Counted from the stretch's first letter, positions 1 to 8,247 are shown. The stretch: 64,000 bases of DNA from Paenalcaligenes sp052103955 (GCA_052103955.1 JBQELO010000003.1:186001-250000); one strand, 5' to 3'. The notes: generated by a model from the sequence alone, not told the origin. Made by a program: numbers and translations.

Positions 1-96
1 TTCTGCAGGGATATCCTGCTTAATCAAGGCTATTTCCATCGCTTTAAGGGCATCCCAACCACCGGCTGGATGCTCGTAAGGCTTGTAGGTGTCCAT
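1..96 (-). CDS. FdhF/YdeP-type molybdopterin oxidoreductase, N-terminus (partial)
   Basis: Only the first 32 codons lie in the window; the gene continues past the left edge. The start is the ATG whose complement is at 94-96, preceded on the minus strand by a GGAG. The visible peptide begins MDTYKPYEHPAGGWDALK. The HPAGGW sequence resembles the N-terminus of the FdhF/YdeP family of oxidoreductase alpha subunits (formate dehydrogenase-like molybdoproteins). The catalytic part is not visible, so the family call rests on this short motif and the true substrate cannot be judged. An inverted repeat lies about 65-85 bases upstream of the start. Confidence 0.55.
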   Translation of the reverse strand, partial: MDTYKPYEHPAGGWDALKAMEIALIKQDIPAE

Positions 97-161
97 AACT
101 ACTCCACGTTAAATACAAAGATTTACGTACTGGAAGCTATTGCTTGCTGAATGTTTTATGC

Positions 162-180
162 ATTGATTTATAGAATCAAT
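162..180. promoter_or_regulatory. Operator-like inverted repeat upstream of the oxidoreductase gene
   Basis: ATTGATT, five bases, AATCAAT is a perfect 7-base dyad (19 bp in total), 66-84 bases upstream of the minus-strand start at 96. It also fits the T-N11-A pattern of LysR-type regulators. The half-sites resemble FNR half-sites, but the internal spacing is seven rather than four. No regulator gene lies next to it in the window. Binding is inferred from symmetry only. Confidence 0.35.
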
Positions 181-264
181 TCAATGCTTATCATCATTCA
201 TTTCTAGCACCTAATGAAACCACATTGACCAATATTTGCACTTTATTAGTTATCTTTTTGTAAT

Positions 265-300
265 CAAAAAATAAGGCGTAGCTATTTGCTACGCCTTATT
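265..300 (-). terminator. Intrinsic terminator after the LptA-like gene
   Basis: A perfect 12-bp stem (271-282 with 288-299) with a 5-base loop is followed on the minus strand by six T residues (complement of 265-270). It lies about 30 bases after the stop of the LptA-like gene at 330. The plus-strand side is also T-rich, so it may work weakly in both directions. Confidence 0.85.
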
Positions 301-329
301 TATCTCTACTATATTGTTTTTAAACAGAA

Positions 330-767
330 TTATGTCTCACACTCATTATTGTCGACTTGTGTCAATTCAGAATAATAGCCGGCTTCGACTTTAGTATTTA
401 GGCAGACTTTTTTATCAGGATTCCACCAATACGTTTCCTGTCTGGATGAACTCATTGGCAGAAACCCTTCTTTATAAAGCTTAATTTCGCCATCCATTTC
501 TGTTTTACCTTTTAGCAAGCTCGCATCAAACAGCTCTGCTTGTGCAGGCACTTTCACACGCGCTTCATCGGTTTTAATTTCCGAATCCCCTTGCGTAATT
601 GTTACGTTGCCTTTGGCATGTAATAGCGATGGCTCTAGCACCTCTATGTTGTCAGCGCGTACCTCTAGTTCGCCCACACTATAGTGCTGCTGTACTTGGG
701 GTTGGGCCCATGCAGAAAAACCAGCTACACAACACGCCACAAACACACTCTTTTTCACCCACTTCAT
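330..767 (-). CDS. Small secreted protein with an LptA/OstA-like segment
   Basis: The 145-residue protein has a clear Sec signal peptide (basic MKWVKK, hydrophobic core, cleavage probably after AWA at about residue 21). Residues 31-90 alternate polar and hydrophobic positions, with the phrases ADNIEV, HAKGNVTI and EIKTDEARV that are typical of one short LptA/OstA beta-jellyroll segment. The C-terminal 50 residues carry two cysteines, which could form a periplasmic disulfide. Full LptA proteins are longer and sit beside lptB/lptC; no such neighbours occur here. A role in lipopolysaccharide transport is therefore not supported, and it is best called an LptA-like periplasmic protein of unknown function. 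Confidence 0.6.
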   Translation of the reverse strand: MKWVKKSVFVACCVAGFSAWAQPQVQQHYSVGELEVRADNIEVLEPSLLHAKGNVTITQGDSEIKTDEARVKVPAQAELFDASLLKGKTEMDGEIKLYKEGFLPMSSSRQETYWWNPDKKVCLNTKVEAGYYSELTQVDNNECET

Positions 768-791
768 ACTATCTCCTTACTGCTGTCAGAC

Positions 792-1091
792 TTAGCCGCA
801 TGCCAAACGTGTGATAAAGCCTTCCTCATTCACATACACATTTAAACGCATGGGGTTGTAGTCCATGGTGACGGCTGAAAATGGGTAAATCACACGAGTA
901 TAGGGTGGCAACATATCTGTGTTTAGATTGTCAGCCGGTGTACCCACCAAATATTGAAATGTAGGTGCTCCGCACTCTTCGCTTTGCAATACTGCCTCTT
1001 GCTCGGGCGTTAACGGTACTGTCTTACATGCTGCCAATAACAATAGAGGTAGTGCTACAGCTATCGCTTTTACGGATTTGCTAAAAGTCAT
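792..1091 (-). CDS. I78-family peptidase inhibitor-like lipoprotein
   Basis: The 99-residue precursor has a lipoprotein signal ending in LLAAC, so Cys22 should be lipidated. From Cys40 onward it matches the layout of the I78 peptidase-inhibitor family: a cysteine, a VGTPADNL segment, an arginine-containing RVI strand, VTMDYNPMRLNV and a C-terminal ACG. Cys40 and Cys98 are placed to form the family disulfide. Known members inhibit serine peptidases; here the target is unknown. It lies 24 bases upstream of the LptA-like gene on the same strand, so the two may be co-transcribed. The family call is fairly firm; inhibition of a peptidase is inferred. Confidence 0.75.
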   Translation of the reverse strand: MTFSKSVKAIAVALPLLLLAACKTVPLTPEQEAVLQSEECGAPTFQYLVGTPADNLNTDMLPPYTRVIYPFSAVTMDYNPMRLNVYVNEEGFITRLACG

Positions 1092-1229
1092 GCCCGCTCC
1101 TTGCGTCTATCAAAAATTCGTCGGTATATTCTGCATTTTACACAGCTATAGCGGCACTACAGCCTTATTCCAACCTGCTAAAATGGCTTATTTATATTTG
1201 CAGATTCTGCCAGCTTTTTCGGAATACAC

Positions 1230-1514
1230 ATGAGCCAAACCACCTCTACACAAGATCATCAAACCTTACTGGGCATCGCCCTAGCAGACCAAGCACTGCT
1301 GTCTGCTCATTTGGCTATGTTTGCCGCAAAAACTGGGCAAGCTCAAGAAACGCTGAACCTGCTGTATGCTATTGCAGACGAAATCTCTGACCGCTACAAC
1401 TTGCCAGAAACAGCTAAAAAAACAATGAAATCGCGCATCAAAGAAACTACCGAACTTGCCAGAGCCGTGCTGGGCAAACAAGATGCTTCAGCACCAAAGA
1501 AAACCACGCATTAA
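1230..1514 (+). CDS. Hypothetical small soluble protein
   Basis: I do not recognise this 94-residue protein. It has no signal peptide or membrane segment. Residues 10-80 look wholly alpha-helical, with an Ala/Leu-rich first half and a Lys/Glu-rich second half, ending in a Lys/Thr-rich tail. The gene stands alone between a divergent lipoprotein gene and a strong terminator right after its stop, so it is probably a monocistronic unit. The terminator and the clean frame support a real gene. Confidence 0.6.
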   Translation: MSQTTSTQDHQTLLGIALADQALLSAHLAMFAAKTGQAQETLNLLYAIADEISDRYNLPETAKKTMKSRIKETTELARAVLGKQDASAPKKTTH

Positions 1515-1515
1515 T

Positions 1516-1556
1516 AAAAAAGGCCTATAACCCTTAACGAGTTATAGGCCTTTTGG
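1516..1556. terminator. Bidirectional intrinsic terminator
   Basis: AAAGGCCTATAAC (1519-1531) pairs with GTTATAGGCCTTT (1541-1553) across a 9-base loop. A-rich sequence on the left and T-rich sequence on the right let it serve both the plus-strand gene ending at 1514 and the minus-strand DUF1090 gene ending at 1566. Confidence 0.85.
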
Positions 1557-1565
1557 CAAAGCATT

Positions 1566-2000
1566 CTATCGGTGTTGCTGCGGCATGCGGTGACGCGTGT
1601 CTGGACTATTAGGCATAGACTGCAAATCGGCTAGCTCGGATTGCAAATCAGACAACTGCTGACGTTTACGCTCTAGCTTACGTTGCAGTCGTTCTACTTT
1701 ATCCAAACGACCTTCAGCTTGTTTTTCTTGAATTTCCTCAAGAATATCAGCGATATCCTCTTCTTGATCATCTATATCTTCTTGCAGGTCACGCAACAAG
1801 TAAGCGTCTGAGCAATGCGCTTGCACGTTCGCCATAGCACGTTCCAAACCACGTTGACGGTGCACATTACCATGCTGTTTCGCATAGTTCATCTGCGTTT
1901 CCAGTGATTGCATTTTGCGATCACAGCCGTGGTTTTGTGCAGAGGCCGAGTACGCCAGGCTGGATAACACAACAACCATCGCCAATTGTAGTTTTTTCAT
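1566..2000 (-). CDS. DUF1090 family periplasmic protein (YqjC-like)
   Basis: The protein is 144 residues from an ATG at 2000, preceded by AAGGAG at good spacing; a longer reading frame upstream lacks a ribosome site. It has a 21-residue signal peptide ending YSASA. The mature part starts with a cysteine (GCDRKMQSLE), has a second cysteine in AHCSD, and continues as a long charged coiled coil of Glu/Asp/Lys/Arg/Gln. This matches DUF1090 proteins such as E. coli YqjC in order of elements and length. The function is unknown; secretion and coiled-coil structure are the only supported properties. It lies downstream of the nuclease gene, 96 bases away. Confidence 0.75.
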   Translation of the reverse strand: MKKLQLAMVVVLSSLAYSASAQNHGCDRKMQSLETQMNYAKQHGNVHRQRGLERAMANVQAHCSDAYLLRDLQEDIDDQEEDIADILEEIQEKQAEGRLDKVERLQRKLERKRQQLSDLQSELADLQSMPNSPDTRHRMPQQHR

Positions 2001-2096
2001 TGCTAGTATTCTCCTTGATTTAAAGACTACCCTCATCATGCCATAGCCACTTTTGAGCTCTTCTAGATTGTTGTTACCAAAGCTGAACACCTTTTC

Positions 2097-3026
2097 TTAC
2101 TGAGAAGGCAACACTTGAGGTAACAAATGCAGTCCAGTACGTTGAACAAAGTCTGCATAACTAATGGGTGGCCCAGCTTTAGTGCCTGGCTGATTCTCAT
2201 GCCAATGCACCCACGAACGCCCTGTAGTCGCGTCATACACAACTTTATACAAATGCGTAGGCACTATCACCTGCCCATCGCCTACGGCTGTATTTTGATT
2301 GCCATAAAAAGGGCCGGTAAATACATACACATCGCCCTGTGCCCTGCTCACATATTTACGCGTATCATTTTCTATACGACTCCACGCCCCTGAGTTATGA
2401 CGCTGGTCTTGCGGCACCATATTGGCCAGCGAGAAACTTTGCGCCATCGCATCAGCAGTATGCATATCCCCGGCAGGGGCCATGTGACCACGCGAATAGC
2501 CTGAGCGCCGATAATCATTGAGTGTGGCCCGCTCTACCTTAGGCAAACGTGCCTCTTCATAGAAGCGATCTGTACGCGCCAGACCTTTCGCATTATTCAG
2601 TATTTGTCGGTTTAAACGCTGTGCCACAAAAACCGGGGTTTTGGTTTGACCATTATGCAAAACCGCAAAAGCGCTGAAACATAGCTCACGTAACCGCTCA
2701 CCACTAGGCACAATAGGCCTAGGCCCCGGGAACATCTGCGTGCACTGCGAGAAAGACGTTTGTACATGTTGCGAAACGGTTGGCGCTGGCAAAGTAGGCT
2801 CATCCACCGACTGCAAAATAGCTTGCAACTCAGCCCACTTCTGCTCCAGCTCGTCTTTCACATGCCAACCATCTGCATGCCACAACACACTACTGATACT
2901 AAACACAGCAATGGCTGTCAGGCTTACAGTACGCCAAAACTTCACCAACCCACCGCCACTTGCGCCACGCGCCACACGTCGCTTACCTGCTGCGCGTGAT
3001 GTTCCCGTTTTTTTCCGTTCTGCCAT
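2097..3026 (-). CDS. Membrane-anchored DNA/RNA non-specific endonuclease (NUC1 family)
   Basis: The 309-residue protein has a basic cytoplasmic N-terminus, one membrane segment at about 31-50, and a nuclease domain from about 110 onward. The SRGHMAPAGD motif (Arg179-Gly180-His181) is the family catalytic signature, with His181 as the expected general base. Asn202 and Asn211 in the following LANMVPQDQRHN stretch fit the metal-binding part. The domain should face the periplasm. Known relatives cut single- and double-stranded DNA and RNA with a Mg ion. No immunity gene is seen beside it, as expected for an exported housekeeping nuclease. A TPR gene precedes it and a DUF1090 gene follows. Confidence 0.85.
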   Translation of the reverse strand: MAERKKTGTSRAAGKRRVARGASGGGLVKFWRTVSLTAIAVFSISSVLWHADGWHVKDELEQKWAELQAILQSVDEPTLPAPTVSQHVQTSFSQCTQMFPGPRPIVPSGERLRELCFSAFAVLHNGQTKTPVFVAQRLNRQILNNAKGLARTDRFYEEARLPKVERATLNDYRRSGYSRGHMAPAGDMHTADAMAQSFSLANMVPQDQRHNSGAWSRIENDTRKYVSRAQGDVYVFTGPFYGNQNTAVGDGQVIVPTHLYKVVYDATTGRSWVHWHENQPGTKAGPPISYADFVQRTGLHLLPQVLPSQ

Positions 3027-3083
3027 TACTTCCTGCTACTACCTTACTACTTTTTATCGCTGGCTTTACTTAAACCATTGCTC

Positions 3084-3407
3084 TTAATCTGTACGCTGCT
3101 GCTTATCCAGCCTACGTAAAAACACGTTCATAATTTTCTCTGCCTGCTTATCGCCTTTAGCTTGGGCCACCGCTATGCCTGATTCCCAACTTTGGCGCGC
3201 GGCCTCATGATCTGCATAATCCAAATAGGCTTGGCCTAATATCTGCCATGCAGCAGAGTATTGGGGATCTTGCTGCACGCATGCTTGCAAATGCGCTATC
3301 GCCTGTTCTGGTTGCTGCTGGTCCAGATAGGCTTTGCCTAAACCAAAACGTAGCAAAGGCGAATCCATACCTTTTGCTAGCATGGCTTCTAACGCAACTA
3401 GATTCAT
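3084..3407 (-). CDS. Small tetratricopeptide-repeat protein
   Basis: The 107-residue protein has two to three TPR-type helical hairpins (about residues 17-85). Typical signatures are LGKAYLDQQQPEQAIAHL and the repeat-like AWQILGQAYLDYADHEAA. It has no signal peptide, so it should act in the cytosol as a protein-binding scaffold. It ends 57 bases before the nuclease gene on the same strand and could be co-transcribed with it. The partner is unknown. Confidence 0.7.
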   Translation of the reverse strand: MNLVALEAMLAKGMDSPLLRFGLGKAYLDQQQPEQAIAHLQACVQQDPQYSAAWQILGQAYLDYADHEAARQSWESGIAVAQAKGDKQAEKIMNVFLRRLDKQQRTD

Positions 3408-3575
3408 ATCGTTATCCTTCTACACATACTTGCAACTTATCCCCACGCTCTGTGCATAACGCTGGGGGAAACCTATGGATGCATAGCGCTAAGCTACTAT
3501 TCATGCGCCTACCGTCTGTACTGAGCATTTACTGCTCACCTACAGCCCAGCATCTATTGCCCCATAGCTATCACA

Positions 3576-4229
3576 TTAGGGCCACAAGCGTTCTTGATCC
3601 CACGTCTGGCCATCACTCTGACTACGGGTGTAGCGCAACCGTGTATGGTTACGTTGCGTATCGCCTTGCCAGAACTCCACGTCATGGGCCTCTACTCTAT
3701 AGACCACCCATTCAGGATTAAGCAGTGCGGGATCTTGCTCTATGCGCTGACGTTGTGTTGCTAGCCCCTCTAGCAACTCAGCGTCAGATAACAGCACATC
3801 ACTTTGTCGTCCTAACAACGCTCCAGCCTTAGAACCCAATGGACGTTCTTGAAAGTCTTGCTGGCACACCTCAGCAGAGGCCGCGATAGCTTTGCCACGT
3901 ATACGTACCTGCTTACCCAAAGGCTGCCAATAAAACGTTAACGCCACCTGTGAGTTGCCCTCTATCTGTTTAGACTTTGGACTGCGGCGGGTAGTCGCAA
4001 AATACCAGCCATCTTCATCAAGATTCTTAAGAATCAACACCCGCGCATCAGGACAACCTTGATCATCCACCGTAGAGAGGGTCATCGCATGAGCCTCAGC
4101 AATGCCCGCATCTAGTGCTGCCTGCAACCATTGCCTGAACAGCACTACAGGCCGTGCAGGTGCAGAAGTAATATCGAAAGGTTCAAATGGTCCTGCTAAC
4201 GATTTTAAGCCGCGCAATACATGTTGCAT
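3576..4229 (-). CDS. pdxH: Pyridoxamine/pyridoxine 5'-phosphate oxidase
   Basis: This FMN enzyme makes pyridoxal 5'-phosphate from pyridoxamine or pyridoxine phosphate. The 217-residue length is normal. The FMN- and substrate-binding segments are recognisable: VLILKNLDEDGWYFAT, SPKSKQIEGN, the FYWQPLGKQVRIRG strand, and the C-terminal EFWQGDTQRNHTRLRY. The protein ends RLWP where E. coli has RLAP. The gene is divergent from the PAP2 phosphatase gene. A 168-base stretch separates it from the downstream TPR gene, with no clear terminator. Confidence 0.93.
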   Translation of the reverse strand: MQHVLRGLKSLAGPFEPFDITSAPARPVVLFRQWLQAALDAGIAEAHAMTLSTVDDQGCPDARVLILKNLDEDGWYFATTRRSPKSKQIEGNSQVALTFYWQPLGKQVRIRGKAIAASAEVCQQDFQERPLGSKAGALLGRQSDVLLSDAELLEGLATQRQRIEQDPALLNPEWVVYRVEAHDVEFWQGDTQRNHTRLRYTRSQSDGQTWDQERLWP

Positions 4230-4397
4230 TGTTCCCCCTCTTTACCCAACTAGGACAACATTATCCCACGGTTATAGATTGTAACTAGATCGCCGTAAAA
4301 CGGGGGCTACGTAACATCTTGCAATACCCTATCAGTCAAGTCGTGTCACATGCGTATAATTTAGGATTGCTGTAGATGTTAGAAAAGGTTGTTTGTA

Positions 4398-4937
4398 GTG
4401 GAAGCGTTTAACCAAAAACTATTTTTATGGATCAATGCCAGTGCTGATGCCCCTTCGTGGCTAATAGAAAGTGGTAGATTTTTAGCCGAATGGCCACTGA
4501 TTATGGCGGCGCTACTCGCCCTCTTGACCCTACCCATGCACCGTCAACAAGCACCATTCATTATGGTACGTGTAGGGTACACCCTGGTACTCGCCCTTAC
4601 TGTTGCCTACCTATTTCGTTATAACATCGAACACGCACGCCCGTTTGTGATGGGTTTGGGCCGCACCTTAACGGATCATGCGCCTACCTCGTCCTTCCCT
4701 AGCATTCACATGACACTAGTATTAGCAACGGGTTTCCCGCTATTACTCATCTCTGCTACACGTACCACTGGCGCCATCATTCTCTTTCTAGCAGTACTGG
4801 TTGCATGGGCTCGTATTTATCTGGGTGTGCATTTCCCCTTCGACATGCTGGGCGCACTGGCAATCTCATTAGTGGCCGCACTCATTGTGCAACGTCTACC
4901 ACTGAAAAAGCTGTTACCAGCACGTTTTTCTTCCTGA
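4398..4937 (+). CDS. PAP2 phosphatase, undecaprenyl-diphosphatase-like
   Basis: I chose the GTG at 4398 because AAGG at 4385-4388 is well spaced from it; a TTG at 4389 is too close. The 179-residue protein has five to six membrane segments. The three phosphatase motifs are present: RYNIEHARP (residues about 74-82), SSFPSIH (98-104) and ARIYLGVHFPFD (138-149). His104, His145 and Asp149 are the expected catalytic residues. This is the BcrC/YbjG type of PAP2 enzyme, which recycles undecaprenyl pyrophosphate on the outer face of the inner membrane. Substrate is inferred from family. Confidence 0.82.
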   Translation: MEAFNQKLFLWINASADAPSWLIESGRFLAEWPLIMAALLALLTLPMHRQQAPFIMVRVGYTLVLALTVAYLFRYNIEHARPFVMGLGRTLTDHAPTSSFPSIHMTLVLATGFPLLLISATRTTGAIILFLAVLVAWARIYLGVHFPFDMLGALAISLVAALIVQRLPLKKLLPARFSS

Positions 4938-5033
4938 TCTGCCGCATAGAGCCAGTACAATAGGACATTGTTAGTTTTAGCCTCACCCTTCTCTCTACAG
5001 GGTGTAATGGCCTGCCCTATTCTAGGATTGATC

Positions 5034-5954
5034 GTGTCACATTCCTCTTTTACAGAACACTGCCACAACGCGGTAGACGAACTGCGTACCCTACGCGATG
5101 TCTTGCGTTGGTCTGTCAGCCAGTTCAATGCTCACAAACTCAGCTTTGGCCATGGCAGCGATAACGCATGGGACGAAGCCGTATACTTGGTGCTGTTCAG
5201 CTTGCACATGCCGCCCGATACGCTGGAACCCTTTCTGGATTGCAGGCTAACCAAGCAAGAGCGTCAACGTTGCATAGACATGATTGCTCGCCGTTGTACC
5301 GAACGCCTTCCCGCCGCCTACTTAACAGGTGAAGCATGGTTGAAAGGCTATAAATTCACGGTAGATGAACGCTGCATTGTTCCACGCTCACCTATTTCTG
5401 AACTGCTGATGCAGCAACTCACACCGTGGGTGGAAGAGCCCGAAGACATCAGCAGTGTGCTAGACCTTTGCACAGGCAGTGGCTGCTTGGCTATCATTGC
5501 GGCAGATATGTTTGAAAATGCCTTAGTCGATGCCGTAGATTTGTCTCCTGATGCATTGGCTGTGGCACAGAAAAACGTACAAGACTACGAACTTGAGGAG
5601 CGGTTACAGCTATTTGAAGGTGATCTCTACGAAGCCTTGCCTCCTAGCCGCTACCAAATCATTATCAGCAATCCTCCCTATGTCAATGAGGACTCCATGC
5701 AGGCCTTGCCAGAAGAATACCTGCGCGAGCCTAGACTCGCCTTAGCGGGTGGCGACGATGGCATGATACTGGTACGCCGCATTATCGAAGGTGCTGCCGA
5801 ACACCTTACTGACGATGGTATTTTGGTCTTGGAAATTGGCAACGAATACGCCAACTTCGTAGAAGCTTTCCCCCATTTAGACCCTGTTTGGCTAAGCACA
5901 GAAAATGCAGAGGATCAAATTCTGCTACTGACCAAGGAGCAGTTGGAAGCGTGA
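5034..5954 (+). CDS. prmB: Ribosomal protein L3 N5-glutamine methyltransferase
   Basis: PrmB methylates a glutamine of ribosomal protein L3 using S-adenosylmethionine. From the GTG at 5034 the protein is 306 residues. This start gives an N-terminus about as long as in E. coli and has AGGA six bases upstream; an ATG at 5007 is a second candidate. The helical N-domain (AVDELRTLRDVLRWSVSQF) and the signature RSPISELL match PrmB. The SAM motif is LDLCTGSGCLAI, and NPPY (Asn213) is the glutamine-binding catalytic motif. The stop overlaps the start of the ABC-F gene by four bases (GTGA), so the two are translationally coupled. Confidence 0.9.
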   Translation: MSHSSFTEHCHNAVDELRTLRDVLRWSVSQFNAHKLSFGHGSDNAWDEAVYLVLFSLHMPPDTLEPFLDCRLTKQERQRCIDMIARRCTERLPAAYLTGEAWLKGYKFTVDERCIVPRSPISELLMQQLTPWVEEPEDISSVLDLCTGSGCLAIIAADMFENALVDAVDLSPDALAVAQKNVQDYELEERLQLFEGDLYEALPPSRYQIIISNPPYVNEDSMQALPEEYLREPRLALAGGDDGMILVRRIIEGAAEHLTDDGILVLEIGNEYANFVEAFPHLDPVWLSTENAEDQILLLTKEQLEA

Positions 5955-7879
5955 TCAGAGCCTCTAATCTTTCATTACGCCGTGGCATTAAAGTCTTACT
6001 GGATCAAGCCGAATTCACCATTCACCCCGGTGAGCGTGTTGGCGTAGTCGGTCGCAATGGCGCGGGTAAATCCACCCTATTTGCCTTACTGAAAGGCGAG
6101 CTGGATGCCGATAGCGGCCAGTTAGACATGCCAGAAAGCTGGCGTATGGCCAGCGTTGAACAGGAAATCAACGACCGAGATCGCCCTGCGCGCGAGTTCG
6201 TCATCGATGGCGATACCCACTTACGCAGCTTGCAACAGCAACGCGCCCAGTGCAGTGATGCCGAAGGTGAACGCATTGCTGAATTAGAAGCCCTTCTAAT
6301 AGAAGCCGATGCCTGGTCTGCCCCATCACGTGCTGAACAGTTGCTGGCCGGTTTGGGCTTTAAGCCCGATCAATGGATGCGACCGGTAGGTGAGTTTTCT
6401 GGTGGTTGGCAAATGCGTTTGGCCTTGGCCCGTGCGCTGATGGCCCCTTCTGACCTTCTGCTGCTAGACGAGCCCACCAACCACTTGGACTTGGACGCCA
6501 TGCTCTGGTTAGAGCGCTGGCTGGTTTCCTACCCAGGCACCGTGCTAATTATTTCTCACGACACCGAATTCTTGGATGCCGTAGCACGTATTATTTTGCA
6601 CTTTGATCACCAGAAACTAGAGCGCTATCGCGGCACCTACCAAGACTTCCTGATGCAGCGTGCAGAAAAAGCACGACAGCTAACGCTGGCACACGAACGT
6701 CAAGGACGCGAAACCGCTAAGCTTCAAGCCTTTATTGATAGGTTTAAGGCCAAAGCCAGCAAAGCCAAACAGGCACAAAGCCGAGTGAAAGCCTTGGCCC
6801 GTATGCAAGCCTTAGCGCCGCTTAAAACGGACAGTACGCTAGACATACATCTGCCTGAACCCCAATCCATGCCAGACCCATTACTGCGTCTGGTAGATGC
6901 TGATTTAGGTTACCAAGCCGAGCACGCTAGCGACGCTCCACGCATCATCCTAAACAAAATCAAACTGGATGTACGCGGTGGCGCTCGTATAGGTATCTTG
7001 GGGGTGAACGGTGCAGGTAAATCCACGCTGATCAAAACCCTAGCTCAAGAGCTAAAACCCTTGTCTGGTGAGCTGGTGTGTTCAAGCCGCCTAGAAGTGG
7101 GCTACTTTGCCCAGCACCAGCTGGACATGATTGACGCCAATGCCTCCCCCATCCTGCACTTACAACGCATTGCCCCCGAAGTACGCGAACAAGAATTGCG
7201 TAACTACCTAGGGCGCTTTGGGTTTAGCGGCAATATGGCAATGGACACCACCGCAGGTTTTTCCGGTGGCGAAAAAGCACGTTTAGCCTTGGCACTGATT
7301 GTTTGGCGTAAACCCAACTTGCTGCTGCTGGATGAACCAACCAACCACTTAGACGTAGAAACACGTGAGGCACTTAGCCAAGCGCTGGCCGAGTACGAAG
7401 GCAGTGTCATTATCGTTTCGCACGATAGGCAATTGCTACGTAGCACGGTAGACGACTTCTGGATTGTGGCTGACGGGCAAGTACAAGAGTTCGATGGCGA
7501 CCTAGAAGACTACCGCGAATGGCTGCAAAAGCGCCAAAGCCTAACGAGTGGCTCCACTGTCATTCTAGAGGATGGCACAGAGGCTCCCGCAGTAGATAGA
7601 CGCCAACAGCGCAAAAACGAAGCACAAGAGCGCCAACGGTTGGCTGTGCTACGCAGGCCGCTGGAAAAACAGGTGCAGAAGATAGAAACCAGCATGGAAA
7701 AACTGGCCGTACGCATTGCAGAGCTGGATACGCTTATTGCTGATCCTGACTTCTACACCGACGCGTACAAAGCACAGCGTCCAGCCCTCTTGGCCGAACA
7801 CGGCGAGTGCAGTCAAAAACACGCTAGCCTTGAAGAGGAATGGCTGGAACTGCAAGAGCAGATTGAAGCACTGGTGTAG
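5951..7879 (+). CDS. yheS: ABC-F family ATPase, YheS type
   Basis: The GTG at 5951 overlaps the prmB stop and gives MIRASNLSLRRGIK, matching the E. coli YheS N-terminus; longer starts would invade prmB. The 642-residue protein has two ABC domains with Walker A GRNGAGKST and GVNGAGKST, signatures FSGGW and FSGGE, and Walker B LLLLDEPTNHLDL and LLLLDEPTNHLDV. A charged linker (GRETAKLQAFIDRFKAKAS) joins them and a coiled coil follows. There are no membrane segments. ABC-F proteins act on the ribosome rather than in transport; the exact role of YheS is not well defined. Orthology looks strong over the whole length. Confidence 0.88.
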   Translation: MIRASNLSLRRGIKVLLDQAEFTIHPGERVGVVGRNGAGKSTLFALLKGELDADSGQLDMPESWRMASVEQEINDRDRPAREFVIDGDTHLRSLQQQRAQCSDAEGERIAELEALLIEADAWSAPSRAEQLLAGLGFKPDQWMRPVGEFSGGWQMRLALARALMAPSDLLLLDEPTNHLDLDAMLWLERWLVSYPGTVLIISHDTEFLDAVARIILHFDHQKLERYRGTYQDFLMQRAEKARQLTLAHERQGRETAKLQAFIDRFKAKASKAKQAQSRVKALARMQALAPLKTDSTLDIHLPEPQSMPDPLLRLVDADLGYQAEHASDAPRIILNKIKLDVRGGARIGILGVNGAGKSTLIKTLAQELKPLSGELVCSSRLEVGYFAQHQLDMIDANASPILHLQRIAPEVREQELRNYLGRFGFSGNMAMDTTAGFSGGEKARLALALIVWRKPNLLLLDEPTNHLDVETREALSQALAEYEGSVIIVSHDRQLLRSTVDDFWIVADGQVQEFDGDLEDYREWLQKRQSLTSGSTVILEDGTEAPAVDRRQQRKNEAQERQRLAVLRRPLEKQVQKIETSMEKLAVRIAELDTLIADPDFYTDAYKAQRPALLAEHGECSQKHASLEEEWLELQEQIEALV

Positions 7880-7943
7880 CTTGTCTATTGCAGCGTCGCG
7901 TAAATCTGGCGCTGTACATTTTTAGATAGCAGTTGCTTCATGG

Positions 7944-8018
7944 GTGGAGGAAATCTTTTGATTTGATATATCAGAAGGTTTCTTCCACTGCCCCTTTCAA
8001 CTGACTCTATGAATATCT
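7944..8018. repeat. Imperfect repeat, copy 1, with internal hairpin
   Basis: A 45-base imperfect hairpin (7944-7988) opens with GTGGAGGAAA and closes with TTTCTTCCAC. It is followed by a tail that includes CTCTATGAATATC. The second copy at 8168-8247 shares the GGAGGAAA start, the TTTTGATTTG core, the TTCC close and the ATGAATA tail in the same order. No inverted insertion-sequence ends or transposase are visible. Confidence 0.55.
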
Positions 8019-8167
8019 CTGCGGCTTTTTGGAGTTAAAAGCCTGCTCACTGACGACTGTCTGCCGTAGCTTAAGAATACCTCTAACGAATGCAATGCGC
8101 TTCAAAGCCCACTTACCCTCCTCATAAGAAAGGGCTGAAGCCTATCAATTGCGATACTTCGGAGGCG

Positions 8168-8247
8168 GCGGAGGAAAACTTTTTTGATTTGGTATCTCAA
8201 ATCACAAAAAGTTGTTCCGCAGTCCCTCAGCGAGTGCGATGAATACA
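8168..8247. repeat. Imperfect repeat, copy 2, with internal hairpin
   Basis: The hairpin at 8168-8220 opens GCGGAGGAAAACTTTT and closes AAAAAGTTGTTCCGC, with arms of about 24 bases. It is the direct-repeat partner of the 7944-8018 element. Base changes at the stem foot are compensatory: G-T-G-G-A/T-C-C-A-C in copy 1 and G-C-G-G-A/T-C-C-G-C in copy 2. This hints that the structure, not only the sequence, is kept. Confidence 0.55.

Noticed and set aside
162..180. An FNR box before the oxidoreductase gene
   Set aside because: The half-sites fit, but the spacing of seven between TTGAT and ATCAA is not the four required.
2097..3026. The nuclease gene as a secreted antibacterial toxin
   Set aside because: It has a simple membrane anchor, no toxin-delivery domain and no immunity gene; a housekeeping exported nuclease is simpler.
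3437..3445. TTATCCCCA as a DnaA box
   Set aside because: It has one mismatch and stands alone; single near-matches are expected by chance.
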